Notes: generated by a model from the letters alone, not told the origin. Shown: positions 1 through 6,807, numbered from the stretch's first letter. The stretch: DNA of 12,765 bases from JBDSLU01 sp039916225 (GCA_039916225.1 JBDSLU010000469.1:1-12765); one strand, 5' to 3'. A program made the numbers and translations.

Positions 1-773
1 ACGGCGTCGACCTGGCCTTCGACGAGAAGGTGATCCTCAAGAACCTGAGCTTCACGATCAGGCAGGGACACACCAAGATCTTCCTGGGCGCCAGCGGCGC
101 CGGCAAGTCGACCGTGCTCAAGCTGATCCTCGGCCTGCTCAAGCCCGACGCCGGCGCGATCTGGGTCAAGGGTGAGCGCGTCGATCAGTTCACCGAACAG
201 CAGATGATGGAAGTGCGGCAGAGCCTGGGCATGGTTTTCCAGGAAGGCGCCCTCTTCGATTCGCTGACGGTCCGCGAGAACGTCGGCTACAAGCTCTATG
301 AAGAAACGGACCTTCCCCTCGACGACGTCCACGCGCGGGTCGAGGAAGTCCTCGGCTTCGTCGGTCTCGCCGAGCACATCGACAAGGCGCCTTCGGCGTT
401 GTCGGGCGGGCAGCGGCGCCGCGTCGCGATTGCCCGGGCGATGACCGCCAAGCCGCCGATCCTGCTCTACGACGAGCCGACGACTGGCCTCGATCCGATC
501 ACGTCGGTCACCATCGACGCCGAGATCATCAAGCTGCGCGATCTCGAGAACGTCAGCACCATCATGGTCACGCACCAGCTCCGCGATGCCTTTTACGTGG
601 CCGAGCACACCGCCGTCCGCGAGGGCGGCGAGGTCCGGCTGATTCAGGCCGATCCGGCCAAGGTGGCCGAAACCGAGTTCATCATGCTGCGCGAAGGCGA
701 CATCGCCTTCGAGGGCGACGTCCACGAGTTGCGGGCCTCCCGCGATCCGTACCTCCAGAGCTTCCTGTCGTAG
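1..773 (+). CDS. mlaF: MlaF-like ABC transporter ATP-binding protein (5' end outside window)
   Basis: This is the cytoplasmic ATPase of an MCE-type (Mla) lipid transporter, which powers phospholipid movement between inner and outer membranes together with an MlaE permease and the MCE protein encoded next. Reading frame 3 is open from base 3. The codons before the GTG at base 30 encode GVDLAFDEK, the normal N-terminal strand of this family, so that GTG is an internal valine and the true start lies upstream. Visible motifs are Walker A GASGAGKST (87-113), the Q-loop Gln (240-242), signature LSGGQ (399-413), Walker B ILLYDE (459-476) and the H-loop His (573-575). The QEGALFDSLTV stretch after the Q-loop resembles MlaF. 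An extra segment of about 23 codons (609-677) follows the H-loop compared with my recollection of E. coli MlaF. The permease gene probably lies just upstream. The family call is firm; the substrate is inferred. Confidence 0.93.
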   Translation, partial: GVDLAFDEKVILKNLSFTIRQGHTKIFLGASGAGKSTVLKLILGLLKPDAGAIWVKGERVDQFTEQQMMEVRQSLGMVFQEGALFDSLTVRENVGYKLYEETDLPLDDVHARVEEVLGFVGLAEHIDKAPSALSGGQRRRVAIARAMTAKPPILLYDEPTTGLDPITSVTIDAEIIKLRDLENVSTIMVTHQLRDAFYVAEHTAVREGGEVRLIQADPAKVAETEFIMLREGDIAFEGDVHELRASRDPYLQSFLS

Positions 774-794
774 CGCTCAAGCTGAGAATTCTCC

Positions 795-1835
795 ATGCCC
801 CGTACCCGCTCGCTCGCCTGGTCCCAGCTCAAACTCGGCATCGTCGTCGTCGTGGCGATGGTCATCGCCGTGGTCTTCGCTTTCATGGTCGGCGGGGAGG
901 GCGGGCTGCCCTGGCAGCGCTACCACCTGAAGACGCGCTTCCCGAACGTCCAGGGCCTGAAGTCCGGCGCTGTCGTGCGGCTGGCCGGCGTCGAGGTCGG
1001 CCAGGTCAGCGAGGTCCGGTTCGCCGGGGCCCAGGTCGAAGTGACGATGGAGCTGTCCGAGGACGTGCAGGACAAGATCACCGAGCAGTCGAAGGCCATG
1101 ATCGGGTCGATCAGCCTGCTCGGTGAGACGGCCATCGACATCAATGCGATCGGCGCCGGCCGCCCGCTGCCCGACTGGGGTTACATCCAGTCGGTGCGCA
1201 CGCCCGGTCAGATCGCCGAGGTCGCCGAACAGGCCAACGCCGGCATCGTCGAGGTGACCAACCTCCTGAAGGACATCCGCTCCGGCAAGGGCACGCTCGG
1301 CAAGCTGTTCACCGACGAACAGGTCTACAAGGAGTTCGCGGCGCTGACCGCAGCCGCCGATCAGGTCGTCCAGAATCTCAATCGCGGCAAGGGCACGCTG
1401 GGCAAGCTGCTGAACGACGAGAAAGCCTACCGCTCGCTCCAGGCGTCGCTCGACGACCTGTCGACGATGACCCGGCGCCTCAACGCCGGGGAAGGGAGCC
1501 TCGGCCGGCTGCTGAAGGACGACGAGTTCGCCAAGTCGCTGTCGTCGACCACCGCCAACCTGGATCGAATTTCTGGCGGCCTGTCACGCGGCGAAGGGAC
1601 GGCCGGCAAGCTGCTCAAGGACGAGGCGCTCTACAAGCGCATGGACGCCGTGACCGGGCGGCTGGACACGCTCCTGACACGCCTGAACGAGGGCCAGGGC
1701 ACCGCTGGCCAGTTGCTGCAGGACAAGAAATTGTATGAGAACATGAACGGCGTCGTCGCCGACATGCGGTCCCTCCTGACTGAAGTCAAGAAGGACCCGA
1801 AGAAATACCTCAATCTGAAAGTCAGTATCTTCTGA
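795..1835 (+). CDS. mlaD: MlaD-like MCE-domain protein with five 34-residue C-terminal repeats
   Basis: This is the substrate-binding MCE subunit of the transporter: an inner-membrane-anchored periplasmic protein that would form a ring conducting lipids. The 346-aa product has one membrane anchor (about residues 14-32), a single MCE domain (about 43-118, including FPNVQGLKSGAVVRLAGVEV and the SLLGETAIDI strand), then a long helical tail. The tail has five repeats starting at Gly164, 198, 232, 266 and 300, exactly 34 residues apart, each opening with G-x-G-[TS]-x-G-x-L followed by a D-[EDK] pair and helix. The C-terminus (DPKKYLNLKVSIF) resembles a common ending of MCE proteins. The gene follows the ATPase by 21 bp. 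Its ATG has no good Shine-Dalgarno sequence, so coupling to the ATPase is likely. It is longer than E. coli MlaD (about 180 aa) because of the repeat tail. Confidence 0.93.
   Translation: MPRTRSLAWSQLKLGIVVVVAMVIAVVFAFMVGGEGGLPWQRYHLKTRFPNVQGLKSGAVVRLAGVEVGQVSEVRFAGAQVEVTMELSEDVQDKITEQSKAMIGSISLLGETAIDINAIGAGRPLPDWGYIQSVRTPGQIAEVAEQANAGIVEVTNLLKDIRSGKGTLGKLFTDEQVYKEFAALTAAADQVVQNLNRGKGTLGKLLNDEKAYRSLQASLDDLSTMTRRLNAGEGSLGRLLKDDEFAKSLSSTTANLDRISGGLSRGEGTAGKLLKDEALYKRMDAVTGRLDTLLTRLNEGQGTAGQLLQDKKLYENMNGVVADMRSLLTEVKKDPKKYLNLKVSIF
1284..1793 (+). repeat. Five 102-bp coding repeats in the MCE gene
   Basis: Five in-frame units begin at 1284, 1386, 1488, 1590 and 1692, each exactly 102 bp (34 codons). 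Each unit opens with a Gly-x-Gly motif, then [TS]-x-G-x-L. The first two units are also alike at the DNA level across the motif, while later units have diverged, so this is an old internal duplication held in register rather than a recent expansion. The spacing has no single-codon slips. Confidence 0.9.
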
Positions 1836-1863
1836 GGCTGGCAACGACAGCGGAGGAGCCGAG

Positions 1864-2136
1864 ATGTCTGAAGATCGCGGTGCGGGTGGGGTGATGGTCG
1901 CCTTCATGCTGGGGGCAATTGCGGGCGCCGCCGTGGCGCTGCTGGTGGCCCCGGCGAGCGGGGAAGAGACGCGCAAGAAGCTTGGCGAGAAGGCCCGGGA
2001 AAGCCGCGACAAGGCCGCCGACGCGGCTCGGACGGGGCGCGAATTCCTGCGCAACCAGCGTGACGGCCTGAGCACCGCCTTCGAGCGCGGCAAGGAAGCC
2101 TTCGAGCAGGCCCGGGGGCCGAAGGAGACGGCGTGA
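1864..2136 (+). CDS. YtxH-domain small membrane protein
   Basis: A 90-aa protein with one N-terminal transmembrane helix (about residues 9-29, GVMVAFMLGAIAGAAVALL) followed directly by an A-P-x-S-G-x-E-x-R-x-K-L turn and a charged helix. This arrangement is typical of the YtxH family (gas-vesicle/stress-protein-like). The biochemical role of the family is not established; members are single-pass proteins with a cytoplasmic or periplasmic coiled helix. The ATG is preceded by GGAGG at 1852-1856 with 7 bases between, which fixes the start. It lies 28 bp after the MCE gene and its stop overlaps the next start (GTGA), so it belongs to the operon. A link to the lipid transporter is inferred from position only. 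Confidence 0.85.
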   Translation: MSEDRGAGGVMVAFMLGAIAGAAVALLVAPASGEETRKKLGEKARESRDKAADAARTGREFLRNQRDGLSTAFERGKEAFEQARGPKETA

Positions 2137-2564
2137 CCGAGTGGGCCCCGGTGTTCCTCGGCGTGATCGCCCTCGCCACGCTGGTGATGGCGGCGATCCA
2201 GGTCGGGGCCATCATCTACGGGGCGCGGGCGGCGCAGCGGATCGAGCAGATGCTCGGCCGGTTCGAGACCGACCTCAAGCCCGTGCTCGAGCGGGCGAAG
2301 CAGGTCTCGGAGGATGCCGCCAGGATGTCGGCGCTCGCGACCGTCCAGGTCGAGCGCGTCGACCAGGTGTTCCAGGATTTGTCGGCGCGGATCGACGAGA
2401 CGGCGGTGATGATCCAGCGCGCGGTGGTGACACCGGCGCGCGAGGGTGCCGCCTTGTTCGCGGCCGTGCGGGCGACGGTGGCCGCCTTGCGCGGCGTGGC
2501 CGGCGGACACCGCCGCACGCCGCCCACGGGCGTGGAAGAGGACGACGCGCTCTTCATCGGGTGA
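2133..2564 (+). CDS. DUF948-like membrane-anchored coiled-coil protein
   Basis: A 143-aa protein with an N-terminal transmembrane helix (about residues 7-29) and a long amphipathic helical region (about 32-125) rich in Glu, Arg, Ala and Val, probably a coiled coil. It ends in an acidic tail, EEDDALFIG. The layout resembles DUF948 proteins, which often neighbour YtxH genes; no enzymatic motif is visible. The start is the GTG at 2133, overlapping the YtxH stop by 4 bp, with AAGGAG at 2122-2127 five bases upstream. The overlap implies translational coupling and a shared function with the YtxH protein. The stop codon lies inside a 24-bp tandem duplication. The DUF948 label rests on architecture, so it is moderately sure; the gene itself is well supported. 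Confidence 0.8.
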   Translation: MTEWAPVFLGVIALATLVMAAIQVGAIIYGARAAQRIEQMLGRFETDLKPVLERAKQVSEDAARMSALATVQVERVDQVFQDLSARIDETAVMIQRAVVTPAREGAALFAAVRATVAALRGVAGGHRRTPPTGVEEDDALFIG

Positions 2565-2598
2565 GCGTCGGCAGTCTTCATCGGGTCAGGGTCAGCAG
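2551..2598 (+). repeat. 24-bp tandem duplication across a stop codon
   Basis: Two adjacent 24-bp copies, 2551-2574 and 2575-2598, match at 21 of 24 positions. The first copy encodes the LFIG ending and TGA stop of the DUF948-like protein. In the second copy the matching codon is TCA, so the duplicate is noncoding spacer in front of the next gene. The unit is a multiple of three. Confidence 0.85.
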
Positions 2599-2604
2599 AA
2601 GGAG
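2599..2604 (+). promoter_or_regulatory. Ribosome binding site for the secreted protein gene
   Basis: AAGGAG lies 10 bases before the ATG at 2615. It supports that start, and hence an intact signal peptide, over any start further upstream in the same open frame. Confidence 0.6.
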
Positions 2605-2614
2605 AACGGCCGCG

Positions 2615-3172
2615 ATGCGTGGACGACGAATGGTCTTGGGGACTGTGTTGGCGGCGACGCTCGGGCTCGCCGGTATCGCATCGGCGGCCGAGGACAGCAA
2701 GGCCTCGAAGTCGGCCGTGCAGGCCGCGCTCCTGGCCAAGCAGCTCACTCAGGCCAAGCTGCAGTACATCGCCACGAAGGACCCGACCGATCCGGGCCGC
2801 TTCGTCGCCGCGATGCACGTGCCGGGCAGCCAGTTGATGATCGTCTCGGCCAGGTACGGCGCGCCTACCCTGCTGTACGAAAAGGTGCTGCTGGGCAAGT
2901 TCCAGGACGCCTACATCGACCTCAACTCGGCCTCCGAAGCGGCGACCCGGGTCATCGTCGAGGACCTGCGCGCCGACGGTTTCGCGCTCACCAAGAGCAA
3001 GGACCTGCTGCGCGATTCGTTCGAGGCCAACGGCAAGCGCGTGGTCTTCGACTTCGACTGGCGCAAGCAGAAGCTGACGCAGGCCGAGTATTTCAGCACC
3101 CTTGAAGCCGCCGACACGCAGTACGCGCGGATGCTCGAGCTTCTGATCGCTGAAGCTGCGAAGCCGCGCTGA
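2615..3172 (+). CDS. Secreted protein of unknown function, last gene of the MCE operon
   Basis: A 185-aa protein with a clear Sec signal peptide: basic start MRGRR, hydrophobic core VLGTVLAATLGLAG, and a probable cleavage after ASA (about residue 24). The mature part of about 160 residues is mixed helix and strand, with the notable stretches PGSQLMIVSARYGAP and DAYIDLNSASEAATRVIVEDL. It has no cysteines in the mature region and no membrane segment, so it should be a soluble periplasmic protein. I do not recognise a characterised family; I recall similar uncharacterised proteins in Acidobacteriota. It does not look like MlaC, though its place as a soluble periplasmic product beside the MCE genes makes a carrier-like role conceivable. 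That is inference only. The same frame is open upstream to 2141, but the signal peptide and RBS fix the start at 2615. It is 50 bp after the previous stop. Confidence 0.85.
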   Translation: MRGRRMVLGTVLAATLGLAGIASAAEDSKASKSAVQAALLAKQLTQAKLQYIATKDPTDPGRFVAAMHVPGSQLMIVSARYGAPTLLYEKVLLGKFQDAYIDLNSASEAATRVIVEDLRADGFALTKSKDLLRDSFEANGKRVVFDFDWRKQKLTQAEYFSTLEAADTQYARMLELLIAEAAKPR

Positions 3173-3178
3173 CGCGGC
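3163..3178 (+). terminator. Possible terminator hairpin at the operon end
   Basis: GCCGCG (3163-3168) and CGCGGC (3173-3178) form a perfect 6-bp GC-only stem with a four-base loop containing the TGA stop of the secreted protein gene. No T-run follows, so this is a weak terminator candidate at best. Confidence 0.25.
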
Positions 3179-3209
3179 CCATCGCCTTGCCTTCGCGACG
3201 GGCGCCGAG

Positions 3210-3231
3210 GCCGGCGGGCGCGGACGCCGGC
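3210..3231. terminator. Possible bidirectional hairpin between convergent genes
   Basis: GCCGGCG (3210-3216) and CGCCGGC (3225-3231) form a 7-bp perfect GC stem with an 8-base loop. It sits in the 65-bp gap between two convergent genes, where termination in both directions is expected. It lacks T-runs on either side, so the assignment rests on stem and position. Confidence 0.3.
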
Positions 3232-3237
3232 GGACGC

Positions 3238-4320
3238 TTACGAGGCGGGCGCCTGGCCCACCAGCGTCACCCACAAGCCGCCGGCGCGGACGCGCACCTG
3301 TTCATAGCCGGCCTGGGTCAGGTAGCGCTCCAGCTCCTGCGGCGTCGAGTGCCGGCTGACATTGGCTGGGCGCTTCGACGGATCCATCCGGAAGTGCTCC
3401 ATGAAGAGCGCCCAGCCTTCCGGCTCCAGCAGGTTGAAATTGTCGACGTAGAGCCGGCCGCCGGGCCGCAGGACCCGCCGCGCGTCCAGGACGTAGCGGA
3501 AGCGCTCCCACTCGTCGAGGTGCATGAACACGCCGGTGCAGTAGACGACGTCGAACGACCGGTCGGCGACGCCGGCCAGATCGTAGCCGTTCAACGGGAC
3601 GGTGGAGACGTTCGGCAGATCGGCCAGGGCCGTCGCCGCGAAGTGCAGCATGTTCGGCGACACGTCGCCGCCCGTCCAGTGCCGGCAATGGGGGGCCAGG
3701 AAGCGGCCGACACGGCCGGCGCCGCAGCCGATTTCCAGGACGGCGTCGCCGGCGGCGACGGCGGCCAGATCGCGGACGTCGCCCGCGGTGGCCTCTCCCG
3801 AGCGCGCCCACTCGCCGCCGTCGTCGGTGCCAGAAACGGCGATCCGGGCCGCGCCTTCCGTCTGCGAGACGTGATCCCAGACCTGGGCGTAGGCGGTCCG
3901 TGAGAACCCCTGATCGAGGTGGGCGTGCCGGGTGATCACGGATCGCCCGATCTCCTGGCCCCCGGCGTCGCCGGGCCGGCGCGCGCGGACCACCAGCGTC
4001 GCCTCCGGGACATCGGGCAGCGCCGCCGCGTCGAGCGTGGCCGCGAACCCGCTGGTGAGGGCGGTGGCGGTGCGCGGGAACAGCGCCGCGATGTCGGCGC
4101 GGGGCGAGGCCGGGGCCGCCGTCCACACGGCGCGGCCGGCGGCCTCGATCACGACTTCCAGCGGCCGGCCGTCGGTGGACAGGGCCCAGCCGCGGACGTC
4201 CAGCGAACGGGCATACGGCTGGCGGGGACCGGGCTCGTCGATGGCCCCGACGATCCGCGGCGGCGTCAACCCGAGGAGTCGACCGAGCGGCGAACGGGAA
4301 AGAGCGGCTACGACAGGCAT
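3238..4320 (-). CDS. SAM-dependent class I methyltransferase with N-terminal beta-rich domain
   Basis: A 360-aa cytoplasmic protein. Residues about 190-300 form a class I (Rossmann) methyltransferase: motif I VLEIGCGAG (194-202), acidic residue Asp219 after strand 2, SFDVVYCTGVFMHL (255-268) as the motif IV region, and RVLRPGGRLYVDNF (282-295). The substrate cannot be read from the sequence. Residues about 21-130 form a separate domain opening with IVGAIDEP and VRGWALS, a pattern I recall in beta-sandwich modules attached to glycosyltransferases and methyltransferases of surface-polysaccharide loci. This makes a glycan or lipid-linked substrate plausible. The ATG at 4320 has no Shine-Dalgarno sequence; a promoter-like element just upstream would give a near-leaderless mRNA. 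It follows the transporter gene by 35 bp on the same strand, so co-transcription is also possible. The class is sure; the substrate is unknown. Confidence 0.88.
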   Translation of the reverse strand: MPVVAALSRSPLGRLLGLTPPRIVGAIDEPGPRQPYARSLDVRGWALSTDGRPLEVVIEAAGRAVWTAAPASPRADIAALFPRTATALTSGFAATLDAAALPDVPEATLVVRARRPGDAGGQEIGRSVITRHAHLDQGFSRTAYAQVWDHVSQTEGAARIAVSGTDDGGEWARSGEATAGDVRDLAAVAAGDAVLEIGCGAGRVGRFLAPHCRHWTGGDVSPNMLHFAATALADLPNVSTVPLNGYDLAGVADRSFDVVYCTGVFMHLDEWERFRYVLDARRVLRPGGRLYVDNFNLLEPEGWALFMEHFRMDPSKRPANVSRHSTPQELERYLTQAGYEQVRVRAGGLWVTLVGQAPAS

Positions 4321-4329
4321 CAGCGCCGC

Positions 4330-4359
4330 ATAGTACCGCGTCTGCCGGCCAGGCGTCAG
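4330..4359 (-). promoter_or_regulatory. Candidate promoter for the methyltransferase gene
   Basis: On the minus strand CTGACG (4354-4359) and TACTAT (4330-4335) are separated by 18 bases, matching sigma-70 consensus at 4 of 6 and 4 of 6 positions. The -10 ends 9 bases before the ATG, so transcription would begin at or next to the start codon. This fits the lack of an RBS. It was found by eye, and AT-rich hexamers are rare here. Confidence 0.35.
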
Positions 4360-5612
4360 GTGGGGCGTCGGGTGCGGCGGAACGGCACGTGGTCCGAGGT
4401 CGCCAGCGTCCCGCAGACCCAGGCGGCGAGGCCGCAGACGAGGACGACGGTGCCCAGCGGCCGCGCCGTGCCGTCATGCCACGTCCCGACGGCGGCGCCG
4501 GCGAGGGCGGCCAGCGCGAACTGGAGCGAGCCGAGCAGCGCCGAGGCCGATCCGGCGTCCTCGCGATAGCGCGCCAGCGCCGCCGCGGTGGTGTTCGGGC
4601 CGACCGCGCCGATGGTCCCCACGAAGACGAACAGGCCGGCCGTCAGCAGCAGCCACGAGGTCACGCCGGCCCAGGCCAGGGCGGCGATGACGATCGCGGC
4701 GCCGGCCGTCACGTAGAGCTGTCGTCCCAGGATCAGCGCCGGCGTCGAGCGTCGGAGCCGCAGGCGATTCAGCTGACTGTTGCCGATGAGGGCGAAGGCG
4801 TTGCAGCCGAAGATGATCGCGAACTGCCGCGGCGACAGGCCGAACTGCTCGATGAAGACGAAGGGCGACGCGGCGATGTAGGCGAACATGCCGGCCGCGG
4901 CGAAGCCACCACCCAGGGCGAGGCCGACGAATCGCAGGTCGGCAAGGATGCGCAGGTAGCCGCGGACGACCGTCGAGAGACCACCGGCGGCGGTGCGCGG
5001 TGACGTCTCGGGCAGGCGGCGCGCGGTGGCGATCAGGCAGGCGACCCCGAAGGCCGCCAGCAGCCAGAACACCGCGCGCCAGGAGAAGCGGACCAGCAGC
5101 AGGCTCCCCAGCGACGGCGCCAGCACCGGCGCCAGGCCCATGATCAGGATCAGGCGCGAGAAGACGCGGGCGGCGTCCTGGGCGTCATAGAGGTCGCGGA
5201 CCACGGCCCGGGCGATCACCAGCGCCGCGGCGCCCCCGAGGGCCTGCGCGGTCCGGCCGGCGATGAGGACGCCAGGCGTCGCTGCCATGGCGCACACGAT
5301 CGAGGCGACGCTGTAGAGCGCGAGGCCACCGAGGAGGGGCGCCCGGCGGCCGACCCGATCGCTGAGTGGGCCGTAGACGAGCTGGCCGAGGGCGAAGCCG
5401 GCGAAGAACGCCGCCAGCGTCGCCTCGAGCAGGCCCGGCGCCGCGCGCAGGTCGGCTGCGATTGCCGGCAGCGCCGGCAGGTACATGTCGATCGAGAGGG
5501 ACGCGATGGCGGTCAGGATCCCCAGCAGCAGGAGCAGCGGCGCTCCGCGCGGGCGCGTGTCGACGGGGCCTGGCGTGGTCGAGGCGGGACGGTCGAGGCT
5601 GGCGGAGGACAC
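4356..5612 (-). CDS. Bcr/CflA-family multidrug efflux MFS transporter
   Basis: A 418-aa inner-membrane protein of the major facilitator superfamily, predicted to export drugs by proton antiport (DHA1, Bcr/CflA type) with about 12 transmembrane helices. TM1 carries SIDMYLPALPAIAADL (about residues 40-55), the D-M-Y-L-P-A-x-P pattern of the Bcr/CflA family. Motif A GPLSDRVGRR is at 81-90. The TM4 region has GRTAQALGGAAALVIARAVVRD (119-140), and the antiporter-type TM5 motif is LAPVLAPSLGS (160-170). Length is normal for the family. The start is a GTG at 5612 with no clear Shine-Dalgarno sequence; no better in-frame start was found. It is divergent from the topoisomerase gene across about 72 bp and precedes the methyltransferase gene by 35 bp. 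The substrate is unknown. Confidence 0.92.
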   Translation of the reverse strand: MSSASLDRPASTTPGPVDTRPRGAPLLLLLGILTAIASLSIDMYLPALPAIAADLRAAPGLLEATLAAFFAGFALGQLVYGPLSDRVGRRAPLLGGLALYSVASIVCAMAATPGVLIAGRTAQALGGAAALVIARAVVRDLYDAQDAARVFSRLILIMGLAPVLAPSLGSLLLVRFSWRAVFWLLAAFGVACLIATARRLPETSPRTAAGGLSTVVRGYLRILADLRFVGLALGGGFAAAGMFAYIAASPFVFIEQFGLSPRQFAIIFGCNAFALIGNSQLNRLRLRRSTPALILGRQLYVTAGAAIVIAALAWAGVTSWLLLTAGLFVFVGTIGAVGPNTTAAALARYREDAGSASALLGSLQFALAALAGAAVGTWHDGTARPLGTVVLVCGLAAWVCGTLATSDHVPFRRTRRPT

Positions 5613-5684
5613 GCGGCTCGCGGGGCTGACGTCGTGATTGTGGCATACCGAGCCATGGCACGCGGCTTGAATTGCCCGCCGGCC

Positions 5685-6770
5685 ATGAGTGCCGCGGTTC
5701 CCACACCTCTTCCGGCAGGGCGGGCGTCAGCTCGCGAGGCCGGACTCTTCTACGCGTCCGACGCCGACATCGGAATAGCCCGGGTGAAGATCGGCCGGGG
5801 CTTCGGCTACCGCAACGCTGAGGGCCGCGCGGTCCGCGATCGCGCCACGCTCGAGCGCATCCGATCGCTGGTGATCCCGCCGGCGTGGACCAAGGTGTGG
5901 ATCGCGGCCAAGGCCAGCGCCCATCTGCAGGCCACCGGGCGCGACGCCCGCGGCCGCAAGCAGTATCGCTATCACCCGAAGTGGACCGCGGTCCGCGATG
6001 AAACGAAGTACACGCGCATGCTGGCCTTCGCGCGCGTGCTCCCCGCGATCCGCCGCCGCGTCGGCGCTGATCTGCGTCGCACGCCGCTGTCGCGGGAGCG
6101 CGTCCTCGCCACCGTCGTCGCGCTCCTCGAGCGGACGCTCATCCGCGTCGGCAACGACGAGTACGCCCGCACCAACGGATCGTTCGGCCTGACCACGCTC
6201 CTCGACCGCCACGTCGACGTCCGCGGCGGCCACGTCCGCTTCCAGTTTCGCGCCAAGAGCGGCGTGATGCAGCAGATCGACTTGCACGACGCGCTGCTCG
6301 CCCGCAGCGTCCAGCGCTGCCAGGATCTGCCCGGCCAGACGCTGTTCCAGTATCTCGACGAGGCCGGTGCGCAGCGGACGATCTCGTCCACCGACGTCAA
6401 CGACTACCTGCGCGACGTGGCCGGCGAAGCGTTCACGGCCAAGGATTTTCGGACCTGGTCGGGGACGGTGCTCGCGGCCGCCGCCCTCAGCGCCGAGATC
6501 GAGCTCAATTCGGCGACGGCCCGTAAGCGTTTCGTCTCGGACGCCGTCGGCGAAGTGGCCGGGCGGCTCGGCAACACCAAGGCGGTATGCCGCCGGTGCT
6601 ACATCCACCCGGTCGTCGTCGACGCCTTCTTCGAGGGCGAGACCATCGCGCCGTTCGTCCGTACCACCGGCTCGGCGCGTGGGCGGCATCAGCTGTCATC
6701 GGAAGAAGCGGCCGTCGTGAAGCTCCTCACCAAGCGCCTCGACGGTCGCACCCGCCGCAAGGCGGCGTAG
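5685..6770 (+). CDS. Bacterial DNA topoisomerase IB (poxvirus-like)
   Basis: This enzyme relaxes positive and negative supercoils by nicking one strand through a 3'-phosphotyrosyl intermediate, without ATP. The chosen 361-aa product has the N-terminal clamp (about residues 22-95, including SDADIGIARV, IPPAWTKVWI and GRDARGRKQYRYHPKW) and a catalytic domain to the end. All five active-site positions can be placed by comparison with vaccinia and Deinococcus enzymes: Arg154 (IRVGN), Lys191 (RAKSG), Arg256 (KDFRTW), Asn297 (GNTKAV) and the nucleophile Tyr306 (CYIHP). Asn in the fourth place, nine residues before Tyr, follows the Deinococcus enzyme rather than the viral His. In-frame upstream starts exist at 5634 (GTG) and 5655 (ATG); 5685 was chosen because typical homologues begin shortly before the clamp. 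None has a good RBS, so the start is uncertain. It is transcribed divergently from the efflux gene. Confidence 0.94.
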   Translation: MSAAVPTPLPAGRASAREAGLFYASDADIGIARVKIGRGFGYRNAEGRAVRDRATLERIRSLVIPPAWTKVWIAAKASAHLQATGRDARGRKQYRYHPKWTAVRDETKYTRMLAFARVLPAIRRRVGADLRRTPLSRERVLATVVALLERTLIRVGNDEYARTNGSFGLTTLLDRHVDVRGGHVRFQFRAKSGVMQQIDLHDALLARSVQRCQDLPGQTLFQYLDEAGAQRTISSTDVNDYLRDVAGEAFTAKDFRTWSGTVLAAAALSAEIELNSATARKRFVSDAVGEVAGRLGNTKAVCRRCYIHPVVVDAFFEGETIAPFVRTTGSARGRHQLSSEEAAVVKLLTKRLDGRTRRKAA

Positions 6771-6807
6771 CGGACGGGCGACTCAGCCAAGTTTCGCCGT
6801 TCGTCAC

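Noticed and set aside
784..793. 10-bp palindrome GAGAATTCTC just before the MCE start codon
   Set aside because: Ten-base palindromes are expected several times by chance in a window this long, and nothing else marks it as a site.
2141..2614. Upstream extension of the secreted protein frame to 2141
   Set aside because: It overlaps the DUF948-like gene in another frame, encodes Arg/Gly-rich low-complexity sequence, and would bury the signal peptide.
1584..3274. Long minus-strand open frames (1584-2510 and 2216-3274)
   Set aside because: They lie opposite genes with signal peptides, membrane helices and RBSs on the plus strand, and their translations are low-complexity His/Arg/Ala/Gly with no motif.
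5727..6689. 320-codon minus-strand frame opposite the topoisomerase
   Set aside because: Same codon-aligned antisense effect; the plus strand has all five catalytic residues of topoisomerase IB.
6753..6767. GC hairpin at the end of the topoisomerase gene
   Set aside because: A 6-bp stem with a three-base loop lies inside the last codons and has no following T-run; it is explained by Arg and Ala codons.
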